Source of the DNA: Anaerolineae bacterium
GTDB lineage: Bacteria; Chloroflexota; Anaerolineae; Anaerolineales; Villigracilaceae
Assembly: GCA_021324435.1 (NCBI GenBank)
Contig: JAJPIZ010000045.1
Span: 1 to 64,000, forward strand
Reading direction: 5' to 3'
Length of the DNA stretch: 64,000 nucleotides
In this document: piece after piece, positions 25,637 through 34,060 of the stretch
How the letters are laid out: the number at the start of each line of letters is the position of its first letter
How positions within the stretch are numbered: the first letter of the stretch is position 1
Translations under genes and position numbers: made by a program
Notes under the pieces: generated by a model
What the model saw: the letters and a program-made list of their open reading frames with translations, nothing else
The model's database searches: none
What the model was told of the DNA's origin: nothing

Positions 25637-25766
25637 TACTACTTCGCTTAAGCCGATGGACCTTCTGTGGATTGTGCGAGAGGCCCATCAACAGGAACGA
25701 GATGACCCACCCGGCCAGCGTTGGGAAAATGCGAAGACCCGCCAAAAGTGTGAAGAGAAAAGACAT
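25632..25766 (-). CDS. Possible small membrane protein, 44 residues
   Basis: An open frame from ATG 25766: MSFLFTLLAGLRIF, then a hydrophobic stretch with PTLAGWVISFLLMGLS, then a basic tail (HNPQKVHRLKRSSI). That is one or two short membrane segments with positive-inside charge at the C-terminus. A perfect TATAAT (25779-25784) lies 12 bases upstream, giving a leader of about six bases. It occupies most of the otherwise empty 207-base gap between the KimA-like gene and the acyltransferase. No family recognised. Confidence 0.4.
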   Translation of the reverse strand: MSFLFTLLAGLRIFPTLAGWVISFLLMGLSHNPQKVHRLKRSSI

Positions 25767-25778
25767 GCGCGCACTTCG

Positions 25779-25784
25779 ATTATA
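25779..25784 (-). promoter_or_regulatory. -10 box before the 44-residue membrane protein
   Basis: TATAAT on the minus strand, ending 12 bases before the ATG at 25766. No good -35 box; it may also serve the KimA-like gene downstream. Confidence 0.45.
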
Positions 25785-25803
25785 GCCGAACCCACTTCAC
25801 AGG

Positions 25804-26541
25804 TTATCGCTGTAACGGACTTACAACTTGATAAGCACCGCGATATTCCGGCGGAAGCAGACTTGCCAATACCTGCATGATCTGAAGAGTTCCATCACGT
25901 ATCTTATCCAGACTGTCAGCGGCCTCCGTTAAATGAAACGGCTGACCAACTGTCAATGTGATTCGCGGTCGCCGTAAACGACGCAGGCTTGCATAAACAC
26001 GATTGTTCTCCGTCCCAGTCAAGGCAATGGGAACTATGGGCACGTTGGCTTTCATCGCCAAATACGCCGCGCCCGCGCCGCCTTCTTCGAGGCCGCGGGT
26101 TAACGTGTAGCGTCCCTCCGGCGCGATGGCGATCATGCGGCCTTCACCGAAGCCATCCAGCGCGCAACGAATCGCGCGGCGGTCGGGCTGGCCGCGATGA
26201 AGCCAGATGACTCCGTACCAGTCCATCAACGTTCCGAGAATCGGAAAACCATGCAGTTCGATCTTGCCCAAGCCGTCCAACGCGGTCGGAAGCGCGGCGA
26301 GCAGAAGCGCGATGTCCGTGTCGCCGAGGTGATTGATGACGATCAAGGCCGGGCCTTTGCGCGGAAAATGCTCGAGGCCGCGCATCTCTGCTTTCGTCAG
26401 GAGCCGGATCAAGGTCCGCGCGAGGAGGCGGGCGAAGCCGCGAAAGAGTCGCCGCGCAAAGTGGAGTCGCGGCAGGCGCGTCAAATCCGGGCGCCAAATG
26501 TTCGTGATCGGTTTAGGCGGGTTCGATGGCAGAGTCGGCAT
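25804..26541 (-). CDS. PlsC-family acyltransferase 2
   Basis: 245 residues of the PlsC / LPLAT family. Catalytic HX4D motif at His71-Asp76 (INHLGDTDIALL) and the substrate loop IAPEGRYTLTRG. These membrane-associated enzymes acylate lysophosphatidate (1-acyl-glycerol-3-phosphate) or related acceptors in phospholipid synthesis. Its start lies 29 bases inside the end of the preceding acyltransferase gene. Second of two tandem PlsC genes behind cmk; the paralogs are divergent, so different acceptors are possible. Confidence 0.87.
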   Translation of the reverse strand: MPTLPSNPPKPITNIWRPDLTRLPRLHFARRLFRGFARLLARTLIRLLTKAEMRGLEHFPRKGPALIVINHLGDTDIALLLAALPTALDGLGKIELHGFPILGTLMDWYGVIWLHRGQPDRRAIRCALDGFGEGRMIAIAPEGRYTLTRGLEEGGAGAAYLAMKANVPIVPIALTGTENNRVYASLRRLRRPRITLTVGQPFHLTEAADSLDKIRDGTLQIMQVLASLLPPEYRGAYQVVSPLQR

Positions 26542-27205
26542 ACACGCCGCGATATTCGGGAGGCAAAAGTCCGGCGATATGTTGCATGACTAAATCCGCA
26601 TTGCGCTGACGCGCCGCGCGTCGTTCTTCGCCGCGGCCTTCAATCGGCGGAAGCGTGATGGGTTGGCCCACGCGCATTTCAAGCAACGGACGCTTTCCTT
26701 TTAGACCGTTCTTCAAAAAATCATCGGTGGTGCCGACGATGCCGATGGGAATGACCGGCACGCGCGCTTCATCGAGGATGTATCCAACGCCGGGCTTGGC
26801 GCGCCGCATGGCCGTGACGTGGGAGCGTCCGCCTTCGGGCGCGATCATCAGGCGATAACCGGAGCGCAGGATCGCCAGCATCTTTTCGATCAACGCGCGA
26901 TCATATTCGCCGCGATGCACCGGAATGGTTTCATACAATTTGAGCAGTTCGCCTTGAATCGGTTTGTCGAACACGTCCACCGCGCCGATGGCTTCCAGCA
27001 TTTCAGGCCAGAAACATAGAATCAACGGCGGGTCGTAAATGGAAACATGATTGGCCGCTACAACATACGATGTGCCGCGCGGAATGTTTTCGAGTCCGGT
27101 GACTTTGACGCGCCCCAAAATATGAAATAGAAAACGAACAACGGTTCTCAAAACGGCGCGCCGCACGCGCAGAGCAAAGGAAACATGATATTCCTTTTTA
27201 CTCAC
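26513..27205 (-). CDS. plsC: PlsC-family acyltransferase 1
   Basis: 230 residues with the HX4D motif at His53-Asp58 (AANHVSIYDPPLI) and IAPEGGRSHVTAM. Predicted 1-acyl-sn-glycerol-3-phosphate acyltransferase at the inner membrane. The start is a GTG that overlaps the end of cmk by eight bases; GGAGG in the cmk tail is placed four bases before it. The cmk-plsC coupling is common in bacteria and supports this as the housekeeping copy. Confidence 0.88.
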   Translation of the reverse strand: MSKKEYHVSFALRVRRAVLRTVVRFLFHILGRVKVTGLENIPRGTSYVVAANHVSIYDPPLILCFWPEMLEAIGAVDVFDKPIQGELLKLYETIPVHRGEYDRALIEKMLAILRSGYRLMIAPEGGRSHVTAMRRAKPGVGYILDEARVPVIPIGIVGTTDDFLKNGLKGKRPLLEMRVGQPITLPPIEGRGEERRAARQRNADLVMQHIAGLLPPEYRGVYADSAIEPA

Positions 27206-27878
27206 ACAGCCTCCGCACCTGCTCGAAGACTTCGTCCGCGCTGAGTTTATCCGAGTCGATCACCACCGCATCGTCCGCGACTTTGAGCGGCGCAACATCC
27301 CGCGTCGAATCAATGTAATCGCGCTCGCGAACCTTCGAGAGAATCTCGTCGTAATCGGAGGCCGCGCCGCGCGACCGATTCTCCTCGTGACGGCGGCGGG
27401 CGCGTTCGTGCGCCGAGGCATCCAGATAGATTTTCAAATCCGCTTCGGGCAAAACGACCGTGCCGATGTCGCGTCCCACCATCACCACTTTGCCGCGCTG
27501 ACCGATGCGCCGTTGCTGTTCGCTCATCGCATGACGCACACCGGGATAGGCGGCCACGACGGAAACGTTCGCGTCCACCTCGGGGCGGCGCGTTTCCCAG
27601 GTGATGTCGCGACCTTCGACGATCACGTCACAAGCCCGCCCGTCCGGTTTGGAGGCGGGCAATACATCAATTTGCGTTGTCTCGGCCAGCATAGTTACTG
27701 CGGCTTCATCGCGCAAGTCCATGCCGCGTTGAAGCGCGAGCCAGGTCACAGCGCGATACATCACACCTGTGTCGAAAAATAAATAGCCCAGTGCGTCGGC
27801 CAGCCGCCGTCCGAGCGTGGATTTGCCCGACGCCGCCGGGCCGTCAATTGCGATGATGGATGGGGGATTGTTTGTCAT
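27198..27878 (-). CDS. cmk: Cytidylate kinase
   Basis: 226 residues. P-loop GPAASGKS at 13-20, then LGYLFFDTGVMYRAVTW and the NMP-binding region with GRDITWETRRPEVDANVS and GRDIGTVVLPEADLKIYLDAS. It converts CMP/dCMP to the diphosphates in the cytoplasm. No ribosome-binding site is obvious; a TATAAT ends 12 bases before the ATG, so the leader is about six bases. First gene of the cmk-plsC-plsC operon. Confidence 0.94.
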   Translation of the reverse strand: MTNNPPSIIAIDGPAASGKSTLGRRLADALGYLFFDTGVMYRAVTWLALQRGMDLRDEAAVTMLAETTQIDVLPASKPDGRACDVIVEGRDITWETRRPEVDANVSVVAAYPGVRHAMSEQQRRIGQRGKVVMVGRDIGTVVLPEADLKIYLDASAHERARRRHEENRSRGAASDYDEILSKVRERDYIDSTRDVAPLKVADDAVVIDSDKLSADEVFEQVRRLCE

Positions 27879-27890
27879 GGTGTCACGCCG

Positions 27891-27896
27891 ATTATA
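27891..27896 (-). promoter_or_regulatory. -10 box for the cmk operon
   Basis: TATAAT on the minus strand, 12 bases before the cmk ATG; expected leader about six bases. A palindromic repeat lies just upstream. Confidence 0.55.
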
Positions 27897-27921
27897 CAGG
27901 ATGGAAAGAGGAACGCACTTG

Positions 27922-27984
27922 GACCGCTAACGACGCGAAGTTCGCCAAGAAAAATCTTCGCGCTCTTTGCGTTCTTAGCGGTGA
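27922..27984. repeat. Interspersed palindromic repeat, family A, copy 3
   Basis: Left arm 27922-27950 (gaccgctaacgacgcgaagt...) and right arm 27956-27984 (...gttcttagcggtga) pair imperfectly. It sits between the divergent cmk and DMT-transporter promoters. Confidence 0.8.
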
Positions 27985-28065
27985 ATCGCTCTGTGATCTC
28001 ATGTAAGAACGGCTTCGCACATCCGTTCTATGTTACAATCACCTCACTTTGCCAAGGAGAATGAC

Positions 28066-28965
28066 TTGAAACCCAAACACTGGCTCGTCTTTATTCTGCT
28101 GGGAGCAATCTGGAGTTCATCGTTTATGTGGATCAAGATCGCAGTGCAGGAAGTCGGCCCGATCACATTGGTCGCATTCCGCGTCCTGTTCGGACTTTTA
28201 TTCGGTCTCGCGGTCATCTTGATCCAACGCCCGCTGTTGCCGCGCGACTTAAAAAGCTGGATGCCTGTCCTCATTTTAGGAATCAGCAACGTAGCGATTC
28301 CGTTCTTCCTCATCTCATGGGGAGAAAAGTCAATTGACTCCGCCGTCGCTTCCATCCTCGATGCGACCGTGCCGCTGTTTACCATCCTTGCCGCGCACTA
28401 CTTGTTGCGCGATGACAAAATGACGGTCCCGAAAGTAGCGGGGCTGTTAATCGGCTTTGCAGGCGTGGTCGTATTGATGAGCAAAGACATCGGCGCGTCG
28501 ACAAGTTCCGTTCTCGGACAATTGGCGGTGGTGCTGGCCTCCGTGTTTTACGCGGGCAGTTCGATCTATGCGCGCAAAACGACCGAAGACGCGCCCAGCA
28601 TCATGCGCAGCGCCGGCCCTCTCATTTCATCCACGGCGGTAATGTGGCTGGCGACTGTTCTGGTCGAACAGCCAGTCAAGATTCCACAACTACCCATCAC
28701 CTGGATCGCTTTGGTGTGGCTCGGCGTGCTCGGCTCGGGGCTGGCGTTCGTCATGGCATACTATCTGATTCATGAAATCGGCCCGACGCGTACCACCATG
28801 GTCACATATCTTTTCCCGTTAGGCGGCGTTCTCCTCGGTGTGCTCTTCCTCCATGAACAACTCTCCTGGCAATTGCTGGCGGGAGGCGCGTTGATCGTTG
28901 GCAGTCTCGTCGTTGCCAATATGCAATCAAAGTCCACCTCAACAGAGACTCTCTCCGCCGACTGA
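28066..28965 (+). CDS. EamA/DMT-family transporter
   Basis: About 300 residues with ten hydrophobic segments in two EamA repeats (LLGAIWSSSFMWIKIAV at the start; LVWLGVLGSGLAFVMAYYLI and LFPLGGVLLGVLFLHE in the second half). Drug/metabolite transporter superfamily, probably exporting a metabolite. The favoured start is a TTG at 28066, six bases after AAGGAGA; the ATG at 28030 has no ribosome-binding site and would add twelve polar residues. Era follows 21 bases downstream. Confidence 0.85.
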   Translation: MKPKHWLVFILLGAIWSSSFMWIKIAVQEVGPITLVAFRVLFGLLFGLAVILIQRPLLPRDLKSWMPVLILGISNVAIPFFLISWGEKSIDSAVASILDATVPLFTILAAHYLLRDDKMTVPKVAGLLIGFAGVVVLMSKDIGASTSSVLGQLAVVLASVFYAGSSIYARKTTEDAPSIMRSAGPLISSTAVMWLATVLVEQPVKIPQLPITWIALVWLGVLGSGLAFVMAYYLIHEIGPTRTTMVTYLFPLGGVLLGVLFLHEQLSWQLLAGGALIVGSLVVANMQSKSTSTETLSAD

Positions 28966-28986
28966 TTCACCGGTCACTTCTCACTG

Positions 28987-29892
28987 ATGACTGAATTCCG
29001 TTCAGGTTTTATCGCCATCGTCGGGCGGCCCAACGCGGGCAAGTCCACACTGGTCAATGCACTGCTGGGTCAAAAAGTCGCGGCGGTCTCGCCCCGCCCG
29101 CAGACCACGCGCCGACGTCAACTCGGCATTCTCACGCGCGCCGATGCGCAACTCATTTTTGTGGACACGCCCGGCATCCACAATCCGCGCCACAAACTCG
29201 GCGAATATTTAAATCAAGAAGCGGAAGAAGCTCTCGATGGCGTGGATGTGATTCTCTACATGGTGGACGTATCCACCAAACCGACCGAAGACGACACCCG
29301 CATCGCCTCCCTGCTCGAAGACCTCCCGCGTCGGACTCCGCTCGTGCTGGCCGCCAACAAAATTGACCTGATCCCTGCTGAGGCCTTGACTCCGCGTCTC
29401 GCCGCGTATCAGGCTTTGGTCAAGCGCGAAGCGAAGACGATTGCCATCTCCGCCTCGCGCGGCGACGGTCTCAGCGAATTGGTCAACCTGCTGACTTCAC
29501 TTTGTCCCATCCGCCCGCCCGAATATGAAGAAGACCAAATCACGGATTTATACGAACGCGAGATCGCGGCGGACTTGATCCGCGAGGCCGCATTGTTGAA
29601 ACTACGCGATGAAGTGCCGCATAGCATCGCCGTGCGCGTGGACGAATTCAAGGAGCGCGATAATGGCATGGTCTACATCGCGGCTACAATCTTCGTCGAA
29701 CGCGATTCGCAAAAAGGAATTGTCATCGGCGAAGGCGGAAAGATGCTGAAGGCCATTGGGAGCGCGGCGCGTAAAGAGATTGAGTCCATGGGCGGACACA
29801 AGGCGTTCCTCGAACTGCGCGTCAAGGTGGAAAAAGACTGGCGCAATAACGAGAATGTGTTGAAACGATTGGGATACAAAATCAAACGATAG
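28987..29892 (+). CDS. era: GTPase Era
   Basis: 301 residues. G1 GRPNAGKST (13-21), switch region PQTTRRRQLG, G3 DTPGIHNP, G4 NKIDLIP, then the C-terminal KH domain with GEGGKMLKAIGSAARKEIE. Era binds the 3' end of 16S rRNA and acts in 30S assembly. All signatures are intact and the length is normal. Probably co-transcribed with the upstream DMT transporter. Confidence 0.96.
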   Translation: MTEFRSGFIAIVGRPNAGKSTLVNALLGQKVAAVSPRPQTTRRRQLGILTRADAQLIFVDTPGIHNPRHKLGEYLNQEAEEALDGVDVILYMVDVSTKPTEDDTRIASLLEDLPRRTPLVLAANKIDLIPAEALTPRLAAYQALVKREAKTIAISASRGDGLSELVNLLTSLCPIRPPEYEEDQITDLYEREIAADLIREAALLKLRDEVPHSIAVRVDEFKERDNGMVYIAATIFVERDSQKGIVIGEGGKMLKAIGSAARKEIESMGGHKAFLELRVKVEKDWRNNENVLKRLGYKIKR

Positions 29893-29910
29893 GCGCACGA
29901 TACCCCGCAC

Positions 29911-30789
29911 CTACGATTTCTGTAACGGTTTGAATCCTTCCCCCAGCGCCTCGTGCGCCTGACCGATCACAATGAACGCCTGATCGTCAATTTCACGCAC
30001 AATCGCCTTGAGTTGCGACACCTCGGCGCGCGTGATGACGCAATACAACACAGGGCGGTCCTCGCCGGTGAACGCGCCCGTCCCCTGCAAAATCGTCACG
30101 CCGCGTTCCAGTTCATCCAGCACGCGTTGAGAGACCTGGTCCGCCTTTGAGGTGATAATCAACGCCGTGCGGACTGTCCCCGCTCCTTCGAGAGTTGTTT
30201 CTGAAACAATCCCGCTCACGTACAAAGTAATAATTGCATACAATGCCTGCTTCCAACCGAAGACAAACCCCGCGGCTAGAATGACCGCCGAATCAACCAT
30301 CAAATAACTTTGCGTCATCGGGATGCCTCGATAATGATTGAGGATGCGCGCCAGGATGTCCGAGCCGCCGCTGGTGCCGCGCGCTCGATAGACCAAGCCA
30401 TAGCCCACGCCGCTGATCACCGCGCCGTACAGCGAATTGAGGAAGATGTCATCGGTGATACCGTTGGCTGGAAAAATGTTGAGGCGCGGAAGCAAATCGG
30501 TGACGAGGGAATAAATCACAATCGCCAGCGCAGTACGAAGCGCGAAGCGCCGCCCCCCGAGGAAACGCCAGCCAAGCAGAAACAACGGAATGTTTCCGAT
30601 CAACACCATCAGGCCAATCGGCCAGTGAGTGTAATGATTGATGAGTTGCGAAATCCCGCTCACGCCGCCGCTGGCGAGATTCGCGGGGACGAGAAACAGA
30701 CGCAATGCGACAGCCTGAATCGCCGCGCCGAGCACGATCAATAGATAATCGAGGAATTGGGGCAGGAGGCGTTTTGCAGAATTCATCAT
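29911..30789 (-). CDS. YitT-family membrane protein (DUF161 / DUF2179)
   Basis: 292 residues. About five to six N-terminal membrane segments (LLIVLGAAIQAVALRLFLVPA, GLVYRARGTSGGSDILARIL) followed by a cytosolic DUF2179 domain (about 205-290, GVTILQGTGAFTGEDRPVLYCVITRAEVSQLK). The family is widespread and its function is unsettled. Convergent with era, 18 bases away. Two adjacent ATG codons; either may start translation. Confidence 0.88.
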   Translation of the reverse strand: MMNSAKRLLPQFLDYLLIVLGAAIQAVALRLFLVPANLASGGVSGISQLINHYTHWPIGLMVLIGNIPLFLLGWRFLGGRRFALRTALAIVIYSLVTDLLPRLNIFPANGITDDIFLNSLYGAVISGVGYGLVYRARGTSGGSDILARILNHYRGIPMTQSYLMVDSAVILAAGFVFGWKQALYAIITLYVSGIVSETTLEGAGTVRTALIITSKADQVSQRVLDELERGVTILQGTGAFTGEDRPVLYCVITRAEVSQLKAIVREIDDQAFIVIGQAHEALGEGFKPLQKS

Positions 30790-30797
30790 AATCTCAC

Positions 30798-30926
30798 ATC
30801 ATTGCGAGCGAAGCGAAGCAGTCTCGTTGAATTTGGCAATGATTCATAAAGATGAGATTGCTTCGTCGGGTCGGGTTTCGATACACCGCTTCGCGGCTAC
30901 TCAACCAGCGACCCTCCTCGCAACGA
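30798..30926. repeat. Composite palindromic repeat
   Basis: Outer arms cattgcgag (30800-30808) and ctcgcaacg (30917-30925). Inside are aagcgaagcagtctc and its partner gagattgcttcg, and a second nested hairpin ccgcttcgcggc near 30887-30898. It combines two repeat types (an ATTGCGAGCGAAGC type and a GAGTAGCCGCGAAGCGG type) and fills the gap between two divergently spaced genes. Confidence 0.65.
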
Positions 30927-30928
30927 CA

Positions 30929-31816
30929 TCAATCCATCAAATTCACGCCTGCCAGTTTTTCGATCACACCGACCACCGCAGAGTTATCCAACTCGCCCAT
31001 GCCCAATTGAATCATCTGCTCGAAGAATTTGGTATGTTCACCTGCTGATGAAAGCGGCATTCCAACTTCGCGCGCGGTCTCCATGACAATTTTCAAATCC
31101 TTCAATTGCATACGCGCCTTGAAGCCCGGGTTGCGATTGCCCGCGAACAAGCGCGGCGGCTTCACATCCAAAGTCCAGCATTGCGCCGCGCCGGCTTTGA
31201 TCGCGTTCACCACTTTCTGCGGATCAACGCCTGCCTTGCGCGCAAAGATCAGTAGTTCACCCATCGCCACCATCTGCGCCGCAACCATGATCTGATTAGC
31301 CGCCTTCGCGACTTGGCCCGCGCCGGGTCCGCCCACGTGTGTGACTGTCTTGCCCATCGCCATGAACACCGGCATGACCTTTTCCAACGCGGATGCCTCG
31401 CCGCCGACCATGATGGTCAGTGTGCCGTTCTTCGCACCGATGTCTCCGCCGGAAACGGGCGCGTCCAGCGACAACACACCTTTGGCTGATAGTTTTTCGG
31501 CGATCTTGCGCGCCGAAGCCGGTTTGATCGTGGAGTTATCAACGAAGATCAGCCCTTCATGCGCTCCCTCGATGATTCCGTTTTTTCCCAAAGCTACGAG
31601 CTCTACATCGGGAGAATCGGGAAGATTGGTGAATGCTACATCTACTTGTTTTGCAACTTCCGCCGGAGAGTTCGCGGCAGTCGCGCCTTCCGCGACGAGT
31701 TCATCCACTGCGGCGCGCGAGCGATTATGCACTACGAGAGGGAATCCCGCTTTGAGGATGTTGCGGGCAATGGACTTGCCCATCAGTCCGAGGCCGATGT
31801 ATCCGACTTTGAGCAT
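30929..31816 (-). CDS. NAD(P)-dependent beta-hydroxyacid dehydrogenase
   Basis: 295 residues. N-terminal Rossmann motif GYIGLGLMGKSIARNIL, substrate-binding DAPVSGGDIGAKNGTLTIMVGG, and catalytic lysine in GPGAGQVAKAANQIMVA. This matches the 3-hydroxyisobutyrate / tartronate-semialdehyde / succinic-semialdehyde reductase family. Cytoplasmic and tetrameric in known members. CAAGGAG precedes the ATG. No pathway neighbour, so the substrate stays open. Confidence 0.9.
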   Translation of the reverse strand: MLKVGYIGLGLMGKSIARNILKAGFPLVVHNRSRAAVDELVAEGATAANSPAEVAKQVDVAFTNLPDSPDVELVALGKNGIIEGAHEGLIFVDNSTIKPASARKIAEKLSAKGVLSLDAPVSGGDIGAKNGTLTIMVGGEASALEKVMPVFMAMGKTVTHVGGPGAGQVAKAANQIMVAAQMVAMGELLIFARKAGVDPQKVVNAIKAGAAQCWTLDVKPPRLFAGNRNPGFKARMQLKDLKIVMETAREVGMPLSSAGEHTKFFEQMIQLGMGELDNSAVVGVIEKLAGVNLMD

Positions 31817-31858
31817 GAGATGACTCCTTGGAAAAGGTTAAAAGGATTATACCAATCC

Positions 31859-31897
31859 GCCCTCACCCCTAACCCCTCTCCAAAAATGGGCGAGGAG
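31859..31897. repeat. CCCTCACCCCTAACCCCTCTCC-type palindromic repeat fragment
   Basis: gccctcacccctaacccctctcc followed by a loop and gggcgaggag. Same family as the repeats at 13.4, 49.4 and 52.0 kb. Confidence 0.65.
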
Positions 31898-31904
31898 AAT
31901 CCAA

Positions 31905-31941
31905 AAACGAAGAACCGGCCTCTTTAGCGGAAGCCGGTTCA
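31905..31941 (-). terminator. Terminator after the SIMPL lipoprotein gene
   Basis: Eight-base stem gaaccggc/gccggttc (31913-31920, 31934-31941), followed on the minus strand by a T-rich stretch (TTCGTTTTT). It lies 20 bases past the stop codon at 31961. Confidence 0.7.
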
Positions 31942-31960
31942 GGGTCAAAGAAAGAAGCGG

Positions 31961-32689
31961 TTATTTAATCTCGTAGGTGATATTGACCGTGACGGTCAGA
32001 GTCAATTGACCGGGAGTCACAGGCACAGAGGCCGCGGCCGCCACTCCACCACCACCCTTGCCATATGTATCAACGTACGGCGTCGGGATGCTGTTGTAGA
32101 AACTGATGTTTTGCACATCGCCAAGTGAGACACTGGCCGCGGCGGCTAGTTCCTGCGCTTGAGCGGTGGCATCTTTCACGGCCGCATCGCGCGCCTGTTT
32201 GAGGGCGTCGGTCTTGTCGGCCACATCGAACTGAATGCTGTTGATGCTGTTCGCTCCGGCCTTGACCGTGGCGTCAAGCATGTCGCCGAGCTGATCCAGT
32301 TTGCGGACCTTCACGTACACGGTGTTATCTACGACATAGGTCGTGCCAATCTTCTCGCCGGTTTGCGGATCGTATTGCGTGTTCGGCCAGATGCTGAAGT
32401 TGGTGGTTTGAATATCTTTCGCATCCACGCCGGCTTTCTTCAATGCATCAACCACTTGCTGAGTCTGGGCGTTGTTCTCGGCCACGGCATCTGCGGCAGT
32501 ATCCTTTTCTGTGTGGACGCCGATGTTGATGTAAGCGATGTCGGGCGTCAGGTTAACCATGCCGGTGCCGGTCACGATCATCGTGCGCTGAGGCGGGGCG
32601 GGGTTGGCAACGAGGGTCGTCGGGCCGCAAGCGCTCAAAGCCACAGCCGCTAATACAACGATGGATAAAATAAGTGAAGTTCGTTTCAT
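31961..32689 (-). CDS. SIMPL-domain (DUF541) lipoprotein
   Basis: 242 residues. Signal peptide with lipobox VALSAC (Cys20), then a SIMPL/DUF541 domain: MIVTGTGMVNLTPDIAYINIGVHTEKDTAADAV, then VVDALKKAGVDAKDIQTTNFSIWP, ending in LTLTVTVNITYEIK. Known members are exported or lipid-anchored oligomers, such as the oxidative-stress protein YggE. AAAGGAGAT precedes the ATG. Transcribed divergently from the NurA operon. Confidence 0.88.
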   Translation of the reverse strand: MKRTSLILSIVVLAAVALSACGPTTLVANPAPPQRTMIVTGTGMVNLTPDIAYINIGVHTEKDTAADAVAENNAQTQQVVDALKKAGVDAKDIQTTNFSIWPNTQYDPQTGEKIGTTYVVDNTVYVKVRKLDQLGDMLDATVKAGANSINSIQFDVADKTDALKQARDAAVKDATAQAQELAAAASVSLGDVQNISFYNSIPTPYVDTYGKGGGGVAAAASVPVTPGQLTLTVTVNITYEIK

Positions 32690-32767
32690 GGAAATCTCCT
32701 TTGTAAGTTGTCTATTTCAAGACGAAGCGGTAAAAGAAAAGTTCCCGCAAAGAACAGCGGACTTCCC

Positions 32768-32796
32768 TTGTATTTTAGCCGATTTGACGCTACAAT
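32768..32796 (+). promoter_or_regulatory. Sigma-70 type promoter of the nurA operon
   Basis: TTGTAT (32768-32773), 17-base spacer, TACAAT (32791-32796). The expected start near 32803 leaves a leader of about 82 bases that holds a palindromic repeat ending right before the nurA ribosome-binding region. Confidence 0.65.
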
Positions 32797-32818
32797 TTTG
32801 CACAAATGTTCTAAAAGG

Positions 32819-32876
32819 GATGTGTCACTCGGAGCCGCAAAAAACGAGACCCTTCGCTTCGCTCAGAGCGACATGT
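32819..32876. repeat. Palindromic repeat in the nurA leader
   Basis: tgtcactcggagc on the left and its inverted partner gctcagagcgaca on the right, with a nested cgagaccc / cttcgcttcg segment. This is the TGTC(A/G)CTC(T/G)GAGCGAAGCGAAGGGTCTC repeat type seen in many genomes. It sits inside the predicted 5' leader. Confidence 0.6.
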
Positions 32877-32884
32877 TGAGAGAT

Positions 32885-34060
32885 ATGCCAATAAACTACC
32901 AGCAAATCTACGTTCGCATCAAAGAGATCGGCCAAGGCGCGCAGGAGCGGAAAAAGACGCTCGAGGAGAGACGGAAGAAAGCGCGCGAGCTCTTGGGCGC
33001 CTACGCGTCCGAATTGGATGCTCTACGCGCCAAAGTGGATTCCGCCAAACAGGTCGACGCGAACCTCAGATGCGCTCTTCCGGTAAGTGAGCCGCTCGCT
33101 TCATCCTACCCGCCGCCGGCCTCCGTTAAAGAAGCGACCCTGATCGCCGCGGACGGCTCGCAGATTGTTCCGAGCCGGCATGATGCAATCCAGTATTATG
33201 TAATCAATGTAGGCGCAATTGCCATGCAGATTGGTTCGGGCAATACACCAGAGGTATTTACCGAAACACAACTTCGCGTGCTTGATGAATTTGATGACAC
33301 CTTCTTCAGCGATAGCCAGATCGCGCTACAACGCGATGTCGCCGAACGAAAGAGTCTTTTAGAAATTTCCAAAAAATACTCTGGGACAATCATCTCTCTC
33401 ACTGAGGGGCAACTGGAACTTTGGGGCGCGGTTGATCCTGAAAACGCCAGAGACTTCGAGAAAAACTTGCAAGATTATCTTGATGTGTTGAAAGAGTTGG
33501 AAAAACGAAAAGCAATTACATCAGGATATGTGGATAAGCCAGGTGCAAACTGGGTAACGCGTTTGCTGGAGATAGCCACTATCTCAAAAAACGAACTGAA
33601 TAACTTGAGGAAATATCGTCCTTTGCTCGGAGTAACAGACTTATGGCTCTTTAGTCAGGTACTAGGTGAGCATGAAAGGTCTGCTATCTTTAAACTTCAG
33701 GCTAAATCGGCAGAAAAATACACCGATTCGCTTTCGATACATTTTTTCTACATAAATGTAGGCGACAAGAAAAAGCCGAAGATTGCCAGGGTTGATATTC
33801 CATTGTGGGTAGCAAGTGACAAAGTAACATTAGATAATTTGCATGGTGTATTGATTGAACAGTCCAAAATAATGGCTAACGAGCCTTTCCCCTACTTGCT
33901 ACACAGAGCTCACGAGATAGCTGTCGTGACCCATCGAGAAAAAGAAGAAATTGATCGAATGCTTACACTTGCAATTAGAAACAGTGGTGGTGAGATTGGA
34001 GAAATTTCCGGTAAACAGTCAGCTAAAAACTTGCCGGGCAAGACGAGGTACAAACCATGA
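32885..34060 (+). CDS. nurA: DNA repair nuclease NurA
   Basis: 391 residues. A basic, coiled-coil-rich N-terminus (about 10-60) precedes the NurA domain. The metal-binding aspartate of motif I is Asp90 in LIAADGSQI; motif SLTEGQLELW is at 171-180, TSGYVDKPGANW at 212-223, and the conserved FPYLLHRAHEIAVV at 335-348. NurA is a 5'-3' exonuclease/endonuclease that partners HerA in DNA end resection and, in some loci, phage defence. The start MPINYQQIYVRI is chosen because upstream codons are repeat-derived. It overlaps the next gene by four bases. Confidence 0.85.
   Translation: MPINYQQIYVRIKEIGQGAQERKKTLEERRKKARELLGAYASELDALRAKVDSAKQVDANLRCALPVSEPLASSYPPPASVKEATLIAADGSQIVPSRHDAIQYYVINVGAIAMQIGSGNTPEVFTETQLRVLDEFDDTFFSDSQIALQRDVAERKSLLEISKKYSGTIISLTEGQLELWGAVDPENARDFEKNLQDYLDVLKELEKRKAITSGYVDKPGANWVTRLLEIATISKNELNNLRKYRPLLGVTDLWLFSQVLGEHERSAIFKLQAKSAEKYTDSLSIHFFYINVGDKKKPKIARVDIPLWVASDKVTLDNLHGVLIEQSKIMANEPFPYLLHRAHEIAVVTHREKEEIDRMLTLAIRNSGGEIGEISGKQSAKNLPGKTRYKP

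Noticed and set aside
25597-25803. c-di-AMP (ydaO) riboswitch upstream of the KimA-like gene
   Set aside because: Only a short hairpin is found, the space is partly filled by a possible small gene, and the conserved ydaO elements are not seen.
33529-33537. DnaA-box match TGTGGATAA inside nurA
   Set aside because: Isolated, in a coding region, without a cluster or AT-rich unwinding element; not an origin.
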